Positions 14,723 to 24,398 of a stretch of DNA of 64,000 nucleotides are shown in pieces. Made by a program: the position numbers and the translations under genes. The notes below the pieces were generated by a model. It was not told the origin of the DNA. It did no database searches and worked only from the letters and a program-made list of their open reading frames with translations. Positions within the stretch are counted from its first letter, which is position 1, and each line of letters begins with the position of its first letter. The DNA is from Miscanthus floridulus (taxonomy: Eukaryota > Streptophyta > Magnoliopsida > Poales > Poaceae), in assembly GCF_019320115.1 (NCBI RefSeq), contig NC_089593.1, positions 39,626,675 to 39,690,674 of the forward strand, read 5' to 3'.

Positions 14723-16158
14723 CTCCAAATGGACCGAAACAAGATTCCACTTGAGCCTCGTCACCTAGGAGTACCATCGGGTGCGTCCAAAATGATTTCT
14801 GATCCTATGGTACGTTTGGCACAAACCGTGCACCTATCTTGCACTGATACTAACACTATCTCTAAACGGACCGAAACAAGATTCCACTTGAGCATCGTCA
14901 CCTTGGAGTTCTATCGGGTGCGGTCAAAATGATTTTTGAGCCTTGTTTAGAACAAACCGTGCACCTGTCTTGCACTAATACTAACACTATCTCCAAACGG
15001 ACCGAAACAAGATTTCACTTGAGCCTCGGCACCTAGGAGTACCATCGGGTGCGTCCAAAATGATTTCTGATCCTATGGTACGTTTGGCACAAACCGTGGA
15101 CCTATCTTGCACTGATACAAACACTATCTCCAAATGGACCGAAACAAGTTCCACTTGAGCCTCGTCACCTAGGAGTTCTATTGGGTGCGGTCAAAATGAT
15201 TTCCGAGCCTTGTTTGGAACAAACCGTGCACCTGTCTAGCACTAATACCAACACTATATCTAAACGGACCGAAACAAGATTCCACTTGAGCCTCGTCATC
15301 TAGGAGTTCCATCGGGTGCTTCCAAAATGATTTCTGAGACTTGTTTGGCACAAACCGTGCACCTATATTGCACTAATACTAACACTATCTCCAAACGGAC
15401 TGAAACAAGATTCCACTTGAGCCTCGTCACCTAGGAGTACCATCGGGTCCGTCCAAAATAATTTTTGATCCTATGGTACGTTTGACACAAACCGTGCACC
15501 TATCTTGCACTAATTCTAACACTATATCCAAACGGACCGAAACAAGATTCCACTTGAGCCTCGTCACCTAGGAGTTCTATCGGGTGCGGTCAAAATGATT
15601 TCTGAGCCTTGTTTGGAACAAACTGTGCACTTATCTTGCACTAATACTAATACTATCTCCAAACGGACTAAAACAAGATTCCACTTGAGCCTCATAACCT
15701 AGGAGTTCTATCGGGTGCTTCTGAAATGATTTCCGAGCCTTGTTTGTCACAAACCGGGCACCTATCTTTCATTGATACTAACACTATCTCCAAATGGACT
15801 GAAACAAAATTCCACTTGAGCCTCGTCACCTAGGAGTTCCATCGGGTGCGTCCAAAATGATTTCTGAGCCTATGGTACATTAGGCACAAACCATGCACCT
15901 ATCTTGCACTAAAACTAACACTATATCCAAACGGACCGAAACGAGATTTCACTAGAGCCTCATCACCTAGGAGTTCTATCGGGTGTGGTCAAAATGATTT
16001 ATAAGCCTTGTTTGGAACAAACCGTGCAAATATCTTGCACTAATACTAACACTAACTCCAAACGGCCGAAACAAGATTCCACTTAAGCCTCGTCATCTAC
16101 GAGATCCATCGGTTGCTTCCGAAATGATTTCCAAGCCTTGTTTGGCACAAACCGTGCA

Positions 16159-16163
16159 CCTAT
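16159..16163. other. Left target-site duplication CCTAT
   Basis: CCTAT directly precedes the TG that opens the left LTR. The same 5 bp directly follows the CA that closes the right LTR at 31336. A 5-bp duplication is typical of Ty3/gypsy integration. It shows the element landed within the CACCTATCTTGCAC segment of a satellite monomer. Confidence 0.95.
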
Positions 16164-17556
16164 TGTCGTGGAACCGACCAATTTATAAGAGCACAAGTAC
16201 AAAAACAATCGCCAAAATGATCAAATTCTTGAACTTGAGCCCATATAAACCCGGTAGTCAACCGAATTCTTGAAGGATTTCAAACCAACTTGCATGCAAC
16301 TAAGATCATAGTAATTCAACATAACATATCGTACGTTACAACATTTCGCATACGTTCGCAAATAGATTACATCATCACAGAGTCATTGTTATTACAAAAC
16401 AAGTCTTGTAAACATGCGGAAGCAAATAGTTTAACTCACACACCGAGTTCAAATACACATACTGGTTTGCTGATCACGGACCGCAAAAGCATTCAGATAA
16501 GAGAAAGGAGATCATGCCCATGATCTAGTCCTCATCACCCGCCGGGTGGAGACAATACTTGCAGAATCCCTGATATAGAAGGTCATCTACAACAAGAGGG
16601 AATAAACCCTGAGTACGGGAATGTACTCAGCTAGACTTACCCGTCGAAAACCAAACAAATGACACCAAGGATTATGCATAGCTTAATGTAGTGGAGCTGG
16701 CTGACACTTTCTTTTTGCAAAAAAGCATAAGTAATAATGATCAACTCTTAACCTGAACTAGCAGTAACTTTTTAGCCATTAACCTGTCATCTATATTAGC
16801 ACCTGTACTAAGCAATCATTTTATTAGGGTGCAAACATTAATAACCATATCAGGTATTCATTGTGGCAACCTTATCATCATCCATTTAACCATATTGTTA
16901 AGTTAATTGAATCTACGTTGCCGCTGCTCAGTCAAGTTCTCACTATACGAGAGAGACGGCGATTCGAATCGATTCCTATCCAGCTGGAGGGGTATTCCTA
17001 AACACAAACCCTGCTTCCCCCATCAGGGTCGCAACAAGTCACCTTTGGTACAATTCAGGAGTCGCAGGTCCGAACAGATTGGCATTCTCAGAGAACCACT
17101 CTGCCAAGGTTGTTCAGGACTCTAACCTACCTTGGACTTATGCCAATGGCTCTCCGCACATCCTTACTACCTCCAGAGTGCCGCCACTGCTCGCGTTCCC
17201 GGCCTGAATCGAGCTACTAGGCTTCGCGGTCAGAACGACTTATCCGGCCAGCTAAGTGTTAGGCTGCGTTCAACATGATATGAGGACGTACAGCGTATCG
17301 GTCCTTAAACGACTCAGACGGAGTCACTATGTTCAAACCTACACAAGACCCCGCCCGGTCTTAATTCATTATTCACATGGTTCTTTTCCATGATAGCAAA
17401 TATAGCCAACCGTGATCCACCTCATCCTAAAGCTCATAGGTGACAGGAAATCACCTGACTTCTACCGCACTAAGCATGGCTAAGCATTTAACCCGTTCCT
17501 GAACTTAAATAGGATTCCAGTGCGATATCTGGACAAGGAAGGATTTATAATGCAGC

Positions 17557-17574
17557 AATTGGTTTCAACCAATT
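17557..17574. repeat. Short inverted repeat AATTGGTT-TC-AACCAATT in the LTR
   Basis: Eight-base perfect arms surround a 2-bp centre, each arm containing CCAAT or its complement. The counterpart in the other LTR is at about 27917-27934. It may be a paired CCAAT-type factor site or have no function. Confidence 0.35.
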
Positions 17575-17581
17575 CCTATAC

Positions 17582-17899
17582 TTAATGCATCATCAACAAT
17601 AAAAGATACTCAATGTATTTGTGAAAACATAGGAGGCTTAATATGCTCTGGGGCTTGCCTTTTAGGAACGAGGAAGGCTGGTGGTCAGGGCACTCGGGCA
17701 ATTCCTCCGCGGCGACTGCTTCGTCGGCTTCCTGCACCTCGGGTTCCTCCTCCTGGTTGGCTCCCTCGAACTCCAGCAACATCACTCCCTCCGGCACACC
17801 TATTGCATGAATGCGCAAGATAAATATCATGGATGCACATGTACGAATGTCGGGGATGCTCGGGGAATGCACATGTTCGCTGTAGTTTGCATATTCCAA
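17582..17899 (-). other. Copy of the 105-codon LTR open frame in the 3' LTR
   Basis: This is the LTR counterpart of the frame at 27944-28261, with the same length and start. A second open frame lies antisense over the same DNA (17681-18016). That overlap argues that a GC-rich composition, not selection, keeps the frames open. Confidence 0.2.
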
Positions 17900-19284
17900 C
17901 TTAAGCCCTATTCAAATCACTTTCACTTACCAGGTTTATATAACCTAAGGTATAATTGCTCATCTTCCGTTAATGACCTAGCACCTGCACCTAAGCATAT
18001 TCTCAAGTTAGGCTAACCCCTAAAACAATCAATGAGAACATTGCACAAGCATACACTCAAGCATTTGTATTACAACCAAATGGAGACTATATATCGGTAC
18101 AGTAAACTAGCCATAACTGGAGATTTATAAATCCAATTGATATGCAACAAGACAACCTGGAAAGCTTATAAAATTGTCTACAAAACATTTTCAGACCTCA
18201 AAGCATGATTCTAACCTTTACCAGGTCGAACTCATAAATCAATAGAACTCTGTCCTCACAAGGCAGAGAACAAGCAAAGACTGAAACCTAACTTTAAACA
18301 GCTGTAGTTTCTAAACTACTATGCCAAATGCCCTCAAATTTTGACAGGAGCTAGATACATAAGTTATCTACAGATTTTGTATTCATCACAATCACATAAA
18401 ACCAAATTATCATGGGGAACTTTCCAAGGTCCCCAGATCTGTCCAGAGGGACATGATGCAACAAATAATTATTAACTTATGATATAAACACTTAATTGGA
18501 CAAAACCAACTTTACTGACATATCACACATATCACAAGCACACCAGAAAGTAGGGTGTTCATCCCCAAAACATTTCTTTTAATACCTTTATTAATTTATT
18601 TAATTAATTAGTGGAAATAGTAAACATATATGAAAACTACACCATTAATTCTACAAAAATTATAGTAGACACTACATGCTCTAAGTAGACTACCATAAAA
18701 ATTTCACACCATTTGAGTAAGTATAACAACCTACACAAAAATGGTAAGGCAGAATGACTTAAAATGGCATAATTAGAAAACCTTAGTGAAAAGTGTCAAG
18801 CAACAGATTTCATATTTTTCCTAGCATCTATAAGGTATGAAGATACTACCTACCAAGTTTCATGGCCATAGGATTCATAGATAATTTACAAAAATTCACA
18901 CAAGTATCTACCAATGAAAAAGGAAAAATCTATAACTCAAAAACTACACATGCAATGTCTCTCAAATTTTAACCAGAGCTTCTACTAAGCAATACTAGCT
19001 TACCCACAAAAGTTCACAATTTTTGGATCACAGAAACTCAAGATAAAATTCAAACAAGTTTGCATGTATCCAAAAACACATTTCAAAGTCCTATTTAATT
19101 CATCAAAAATTTCTAAAACATGTGCTCATATAATATTTTTGTTAAATACTAGACATGACTAGGAACTTCACAAAATTGGAACCATATCCTTTGGATCTAC
19201 CAAACTTGAGTTACATAGTTTTGAATCTAAACACCAAACTGTGAAAAATAGTTAAACAAAACAATTAAGGAAACCATTTCACTG

Positions 19285-20110
19285 ATGTTGGGCCGGCCCG
19301 AGGAAATGGCGGCCCAAGAACACGCGCTGGCGCGGCCCAGACAACGGCACGGCCCACGCTGGGCTCCCGCTTCAGCCACGGCGCTGACAAGAGGGACCCG
19401 CGCATCAGCGAGACAGGGCAGGGGAGAAGGAACGGCCGGTGGCGTAGTTCACCACCGGTGGCTTCTCCGGCGAAGGCAAAGGTGCCAACATGTTTGCCTC
19501 ACCTAAGCGAACCTAGGGGAACCTTCTATTGCAGCTATTGACGCCGCTAGCGGGGGTGGCGATGGCCATGGCGACGCTCGGCCACGGCACGGCCGGCTCC
19601 AGCGAGGCTACGGCGCTACGTCCAGAACGGAAGGCGCTACGAGCATCAGCAGTGCACCTAGGATCTAGCATAAGGCAGAGGAGGAGACGGGAGGGTCACG
19701 GTGGCAGTTGTCCGCGTGGAGCGACAACGCCGACGAGGTCCTGCCATGGCTGCGGTGGGGAAAACGGCGAATACGCCCTTACCGAGGCACGATCGACTCG
19801 ACAGTGAGGTGGAGATGGTAAAGGGAATCATGGCGAAGCTCTAGGTGAATGGGGCAACGCGTTTTTGCAATGGCGTGGAAGCTAGGTGAAGGCGAAGGTG
19901 CGGCTGGCAATGGCGGATGGTTGCCTGCTTGGCGCAACGCGCGGTGGAGGCGAAGAAAGGCGAACTGGAGCGGTTGAGTGCGTCGGGCAGGCGCGTGGGG
20001 TGCTCAAGACGCGGCTGGCCGTGCCAGGGCGTCCACGACGCGTGGCCAGCGTGCTCAGGCGAGCGGCGACGTGCGGCACACACGCGTCGTCACCTTTTTG
20101 AACCGGTCGG
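19285..20110. other. GC-rich island inside the 3' LTR
   Basis: About 0.8 kb of strongly GC- and CpG-rich sequence sits abruptly between AT-rich LTR parts. It begins near GGGCCGGCCCGAGG and ends near 20110. Many overlapping short open frames on both strands result from the composition. The 28-bp LTR indel lies in this island. It could be a regulatory CpG-rich segment or a captured host fragment. I recognise no protein in it. The counterpart in the 5' LTR is about 29647-30440. Confidence 0.6.
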
Positions 20111-20732
20111 CCATGATCACTGAAGGTTTTCTGAAAACGCGATTCAGAGTTCATCCAGTCCGACTGATAGACGAACATTGACACCAATTAACTCCTAAAC
20201 CGTGACATTTTAGAGGAAACAATGAACATGAAAGTTGTAGCCCGTACTTCCATCTTCAATTTCTATTTAAGTGCCAAGGACTAATTCCCAATGGATACAG
20301 AGTAAAATCGAGCCAAAGTCAGCTCCTTCAAACTGTAATTGCAATCAATACTTAGAAAAATTCTTAAGTGAAGAATCAGCCCTGATTTCTGGCTTGTGGG
20401 TCCAAATTGAACATGTTGTGCACATTTTCATGAGATGGCCATAAAATAACTTTTGTTCCTTACATAATTCTCTACATCTTTGCTTTAGGTTGCTCCGACA
20501 TGCAAACATCCTAAACCACACTTTTTAAATAGTCAAACAAAAGGGTTCAGGGGTCAAATTTGGTCAACCATGACTTTGGAAACCTAATTAGTCAAAGTGA
20601 CCAACATGAACAATGTTCCAAAAGACATTTTATGTGTAACTAAGTTACTTACAAGCATTTCTAGCCACACCACGCATTGGTCACACAAGAATCAATCAAG
20701 GTATGTACTGAAACAATGAAAAACACAAGAAA

Positions 20733-20990
20733 TGTTACAAATGTTTCATAGTCATGTTTCACACGTTTCATGATCTCGTTGCATAGTATTAACTAACCTT
20801 GTTTCACTAAGTGAGTGGCACATGTTGCACTTAAGTGTTGCACACTTTACATTTCATAAAAGAACAACACAGATGAAATATACAACATGTTGCAATGTTT
20901 CGAAATTATGTTTCATGTGCTATAAGTTCATGAAGGGATGCATGATGCTCATGTTCATGAAATGTAGTGCAAATGTGGAAGCTAAACACC
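20733..20990. repeat. Cluster of GTTTCA/TGAAAC motifs at the outer end of the LTR
   Basis: About seven loosely spaced copies of GTTTCA or TTTCAT occur in 260 bp, interspersed with ATGTTGCA-like strings. In element sense this is the first 250 bp of U3. The same cluster is in the other LTR at about 31070-31325. It could be a binding-site array for the LTR enhancer. This is pattern only. Confidence 0.35.
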
Positions 20991-20997
20991 AGGGGTG

Positions 20998-22437
20998 TTA
21001 CAGCCCTCCCCCCTTATAAAAATCCCGTCCCGAGATTTGAAAAGCGTACCATTGTTGATAGAATTCCTTATAACCATCCCTCAAATAATCTTCCCTTTCC
21101 CATGTTGCATCGCGTTCACTACCCTGATTGCTCCACATGACTTTGTAGAACTTGACTACCCGACTCCGAGTCACTCGCTCACGAGTGTCAATCACTTGAA
21201 CTGGCTTTTCTTCAAAGGTCAAATCTGATTTTAACTCGATATCCCCCAATGGAACTCTCTCTTCAGGGACGTGAAGACATTTCTTCAATTGGGATACATG
21301 AAAGACATTGAAGATAGCGCTCATCTCAGGAGGTAATTGAATCTTGTACGCCACTTTACCACTTTGTCCAATGATTTCAAACGGACCAACATATCTCGGC
21401 GCAAGCTTTCGCTTCACACCAAAGCGTTGGACACTCTTCATAGGTGAGACTTTTAGATAAACGAAGTCTCCAACTTCGAACTCAATAGGTTTCCTACGTT
21501 GATCAGCATAACTTTTCTGCCTAGCTTGAGCTGCGGCCATGTGGGTTTGGATAGTACGGACTTGTTCTTCAGCTTCTTGAACGAAATCAATTCCATAATA
21601 TCTCCTTTCACCGGCTTCTACCCAGTTCAACGGGGTTCTACACTTCCGGCCATACAAAGCTTCAAACGGTGCCATCTTTATGCTCTCTTGATAACTATTA
21701 TTGTACGAGAATTCAGCTAGGGGTAACCATTTTTCCCATGAGCCCTTAGCCGAGATGACACACGCTCTCAACATATCTTCTAAGATTTGATTCACTCGTT
21801 CAGTTTGCCCATTGGTTTGCGGATGATAGGTAGAACTTCTTACGAGCTTAGTCCCTAATAATCCGTGTAAGTGCTCCCAAAAGTGAGCAGTGAACTGTGG
21901 TCCTCTATTTGAGACAATAGTACGAGGGATCCCATGAAGTCGGACTATCTGGTTGAAGTACAACTCCGCGTAGTCGGTTGGACAAAAGTCTATGCGGATA
22001 GGAATAAAGTGTGCCGACTTGGTCAGTCGGTCCACAATTACCCAAATTGAGTTAAAATTCCTCTGTGTGGTAGGGAGTCCAACTATAAAATCCATACTTA
22101 TCTCTTCCCATTTCCAACCTAGAATAGAGAGTGGCTGAAGTAATCTAGCTTTCATGTGCACAACCTTGACCCGACAACAAGTGTCACACCTAGCCACATA
22201 AGCGGCTATCTCTTTCTTCATTTTGGTCCACCAAAATTGAGGCTTTAAATCATGATACATTTTACTACTACCAGGATGAATAGATAGTTTAGAGGAATGA
22301 GCTTCGGATATGATTTGATTTCTAAGCTCTCTATCCTTTGGAACTACCAACCTATCCTTGAACCATAACACGCCTTCCTCATCTACTCGAAAATGTTTGG
22401 TTTCTTGCTCTTTCATCTTGCGCTTGATGTGAAACAC
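20998..22437 (-). CDS. Integrase with chromodomain-like tail, catalytic Asp replaced by Asn
   Basis: This segment inserts the cDNA into the genome. Numbered from the ATG at 22437 (479 residues), the HHCC zinc domain is H47, H54, C84, C87. The catalytic triad should be D116, D177, E213. The spacing D-X60-x-X35-E is exact, but residue 177 is Asn (IVSNRGPQF), so the enzyme is probably inactive. A GPY/F-like module (YVGPFEII) lies at about 349-356. A chromodomain-like tail (PVQVIDTRERVTRSRVVKFYKVMW...ATWEREDYL) lies at about 412-452. In chromoviruses this tail helps target heterochromatin, which suits a satellite location. The frame is the same as RT/RNase H but separated by a TGA. The last codons encode KGGGL through the polypurine tract, and the TAA stop lies inside the 3' LTR. 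Confidence 0.9.
   Translation of the reverse strand: MFHIKRKMKEQETKHFRVDEEGVLWFKDRLVVPKDRELRNQIISEAHSSKLSIHPGSSKMYHDLKPQFWWTKMKKEIAAYVARCDTCCRVKVVHMKARLLQPLSILGWKWEEISMDFIVGLPTTQRNFNSIWVIVDRLTKSAHFIPIRIDFCPTDYAELYFNQIVRLHGIPRTIVSNRGPQFTAHFWEHLHGLLGTKLVRSSTYHPQTNGQTERVNQILEDMLRACVISAKGSWEKWLPLAEFSYNNSYQESIKMAPFEALYGRKCRTPLNWVEAGERRYYGIDFVQEAEEQVRTIQTHMAAAQARQKSYADQRRKPIEFEVGDFVYLKVSPMKSVQRFGVKRKLAPRYVGPFEIIGQSGKVAYKIQLPPEMSAIFNVFHVSQLKKCLHVPEERVPLGDIELKSDLTFEEKPVQVIDTRERVTRSRVVKFYKVMWSNQGSERDATWEREDYLRDGYKEFYQQWYAFQISGRDFYKGGGL
21003..21015 (-). other. Polypurine tract
   Basis: The minus strand reads AAGGGGGGAGGGC directly before the 3' LTR. This is the expected primer for plus-strand synthesis. 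It is also coding: it lies within the last codons of the integrase frame (tail KGGGL). Confidence 0.9.
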
Positions 22438-22467
22438 ACCTACATCTGTCTTCTGTAGCTCGATAAT

Positions 22468-23934
22468 TCAACTATGTAGAGTACAACTGACAGTGATGTT
22501 GTGCAGGACTGCAGGATGAAGGAGCTTTGACAAATGGACATCACTCTCAATCAACGAGTGGCAATGAGACTTTCTGCTTAAGGCATCCGCAACGACGTTT
22601 GCCTTGCCCGGGTGATAGTGCACTTGAAGGTTATAATCTTTGATCAACTCGAGCCATCTTCTCTGACGCATATTTAACTCTGGTTGAGTGAAGATGTACT
22701 TGAGACTTTTATGATCAGTGTAGATGTTGCACACATTGCCAAGTAGATAATGTCTCCAGGCCTTCAAAGCATGAACAACTGCAGCGAGTTCCAAGTCATG
22801 CATTGGATAATTCACTTCATGCTTCCAAAGTTGGCGAGAGGTATAAGCGATGACTCTACCCTCTTGCATAAGAACACCTCCTAACCCAATACCTGATGCA
22901 TCACAGAACACATCAAAAGGTTTCTCGATATCCGGTTGCGCCAAAACCGGAGCCGATGTTAGAAGAGTTCGCAGGGTATGGAAAGCCGCATCACACTCAG
23001 GAGTCCAGACAAACTTCATGTCTTTTTGCAGTAATCGAGTCATAGGCTTGGCTATTTTAGAGAAATCCAGGATGAAGCGATGATAATAGCTAGCCAACCC
23101 CAGAAAACTCCGAACCTCGTGCACCGAGATGGGAGCCTTCCAGTTCAATACTTCTTGCACCTTGGTGGGATCAACCATAATTCCACCATCGGACAATATG
23201 TGTCCAAGAAAAGGTACCTCATGAAGCCAAAATTCACATTTGCTGAACTTTGCATACAGATGGTGTTCTCGCAATCTAGTAAGAACCACTCGCAAATGTT
23301 CAACATGATCTTCTTCATTCTCAGAATAGACCAGGATGTCATCTATAAATACCACCACAAATTTGTCCAACTCGGGCATAAACATTGAATTCATCAGATA
23401 CATAAAATGTGCGGGGGCATTAGTCAATCCAAAAGACATAACTAGGTACTCATATAGACCATATCTTGTAGAGAATGCAGTTTTTGGGACATCCTCAGGC
23501 CGAATTTTGATTTGATGATACCCAGATCTCAAATCAATCTTGGAAAAGACTTTTGCTTTAGATAACTGATCAAACAATATATCTATGCGTGGCAGAGGGT
23601 ACTTATTCTTGATTGTAACTGCATTCAAGGGTCTATAATCTACACACATGCGTAGAGATTGATCCTTCTTCTTCACAAAGATGGCTGGGCACCCCCACGG
23701 AGATGAACTAGGGCGGATAAGGCCTTTCTTTAGCAGTTCATTCAACTGGGTCTTAAGTTCAGCTAGTTCATTGGGAGGCATTCTATATGGCCTTCTAGAG
23801 ATGGGAGCTGTACCAGGAAGCAACTCTATCTTGAATTCTACTTCTCGATCCGAGGGCAATCCAGGCAATTCATCGGGGAAAACATCCAGAAAGTCACACA
23901 CGACAAGGATATCTGCCAGAGACTTTGCTTGCAC
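22468..23934 (-). CDS. Reverse transcriptase and RNase H segment of Pol
   Basis: This segment copies element RNA into cDNA and degrades the RNA strand. Counted from a GTG at 23934 (488 residues), the reverse transcriptase spans about residues 30-245, with [13 protein letters not shown], the [12 protein letters not shown] block and catalytic FIDD at 196-199. The connection domain ([11 protein letters not shown]) follows. RNase H covers about 340-455 with candidate acidic residues D345 (FCDAS), E382, D407 (YTDHKS) and D450 (VVADALSR). No ATG starts this frame. It is open upstream to at least 23985 and should be read from the protease by continuation or frameshift. It ends at a TGA at 22468-22470 in the linker before integrase. 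All visible catalytic motifs are present. Confidence 0.9.
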   Translation of the reverse strand: MQAKSLADILVVCDFLDVFPDELPGLPSDREVEFKIELLPGTAPISRRPYRMPPNELAELKTQLNELLKKGLIRPSSSPWGCPAIFVKKKDQSLRMCVDYRPLNAVTIKNKYPLPRIDILFDQLSKAKVFSKIDLRSGYHQIKIRPEDVPKTAFSTRYGLYEYLVMSFGLTNAPAHFMYLMNSMFMPELDKFVVVFIDDILVYSENEEDHVEHLRVVLTRLREHHLYAKFSKCEFWLHEVPFLGHILSDGGIMVDPTKVQEVLNWKAPISVHEVRSFLGLASYYHRFILDFSKIAKPMTRLLQKDMKFVWTPECDAAFHTLRTLLTSAPVLAQPDIEKPFDVFCDASGIGLGGVLMQEGRVIAYTSRQLWKHEVNYPMHDLELAAVVHALKAWRHYLLGNVCNIYTDHKSLKYIFTQPELNMRQRRWLELIKDYNLQVHYHPGKANVVADALSRKSHCHSLIESDVHLSKLLHPAVLHNITVSCTLHS

Positions 23935-23972
23935 CGCATTGGTTGTGCAAGAAGATTGATGTCTTGGGGTAA

Positions 23973-24380
23973 CTATACAAGAAAACCCTCCTGATTACCA
24001 GGATCTCTAAGCATAACTACCCTAGTCGATGTATCGATAAGCACTCTATGATGGCTCATCCAGTTCATTCCCAATATCACATCGATACCTAGCCCCGGTA
24101 AAACTACCAGATCAACCTGATAACTTCGCCCCTCTATCACAAATTGTACTTCCCCAACTACCAGCTTGGTTGGGATAATACCACTGGCAACCCGAATACA
24201 ATAACCCTCACCCTCAACAGTATATGTTTTCTGCATAAACTTGGATGCAAATGATGGACTAATGAAGGAATGCGAAGCACCTGAATCAAATAGTACAACT
24301 GCAGGGTGTTGGTCAATCAGAAACTTACCGGCAGTCACTACCTCTCCTGAAGGAATCTCAGTAATATTAGTGTGGTTCAC
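23973..24380 (-). CDS. Retrotransposon aspartic protease segment of Pol
   Basis: This 135-residue segment carries the retropepsin active site [13 protein letters not shown] (Asp at residue 32), followed by a typical gypsy-type protease fold ending in [22 protein letters not shown]. It would process Gag-Pol. It lies in the same frame as gag and is separated by one TAG. The residues between that stop and the first Met (GGRQGQV) are open, so the Met is probably not a true start. The frame closes at a TAG at 23973-23975, where the neighbouring reverse transcriptase frame takes over one base out of register. Confidence 0.85.
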   Translation of the reverse strand: MNHTNITEIPSGEVVTAGKFLIDQHPAVVLFDSGASHSFISPSFASKFMQKTYTVEGEGYCIRVASGIIPTKLVVGEVQFVIEGRSYQVDLVVLPGLGIDVILGMNWMSHHRVLIDTSTRVVMLRDPGNQEGFLV

Positions 24381-24398
24381 TTGTCCCTGACGGCCACC

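Larger units (their letters stand above)
1..16163 (+). repeat. Centromere-type tandem satellite array, left block (137/131-bp monomers)
   Basis: The whole stretch is head-to-tail repetition of one monomer, easily followed by its invariant ACAAACCGTGCACC, CCACTTGAGCCTC and CACCTAGGAGT segments. Two lengths occur. The 137-bp form carries CCTATGGTACGTTTGG just before the ACAAACC landmark. The 131-bp form carries CCTTGTTTGG there, 6 bp shorter. Monomers differ from each other by several to many substitutions, but large multi-monomer blocks are near-copies. No orientation switch, spacer or other element is visible. Monomer size and sequence resemble, from memory, the CEN38/pSau3A10 family of Sorghum and the sugarcane relatives. 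That family is associated with centromeres, but CENH3 occupancy cannot be read from sequence. Short open frames of 60-77 codons within it are chance frames of the repeat. Confidence 0.95.
16164..21002 (-). repeat. 3' LTR (left copy), 4839 bp
   Basis: It begins TGTCGTGG on the plus strand and ends GGTGTTACA, so in element sense it runs TGTAACACC...CGACA. It aligns end to end with 26527-31336. The main difference is about 28 extra bases near 19425-19455, between GACAGGG and GGTGGCTTCTCC. It contains AT-rich flanks and a GC-rich island at about 19285-20110. Its outer 120 bp has lost several CpG sites that remain in the right LTR. It supplies the stop codon of the integrase frame. No independent gene is recognised within it. 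Confidence 0.96.

Noticed and set aside
16290..16523. Plus-strand 77-codon frame in both LTRs
   Set aside because: It is antisense to the element with no recognisable domain, and is copied in the second LTR only because LTRs are duplicates.
19529..20187. Overlapping Arg/Ala-rich frames on both strands in the GC-rich LTR island
   Set aside because: Several frames on both strands are open at once, as expected from high GC content. No domain is recognised.
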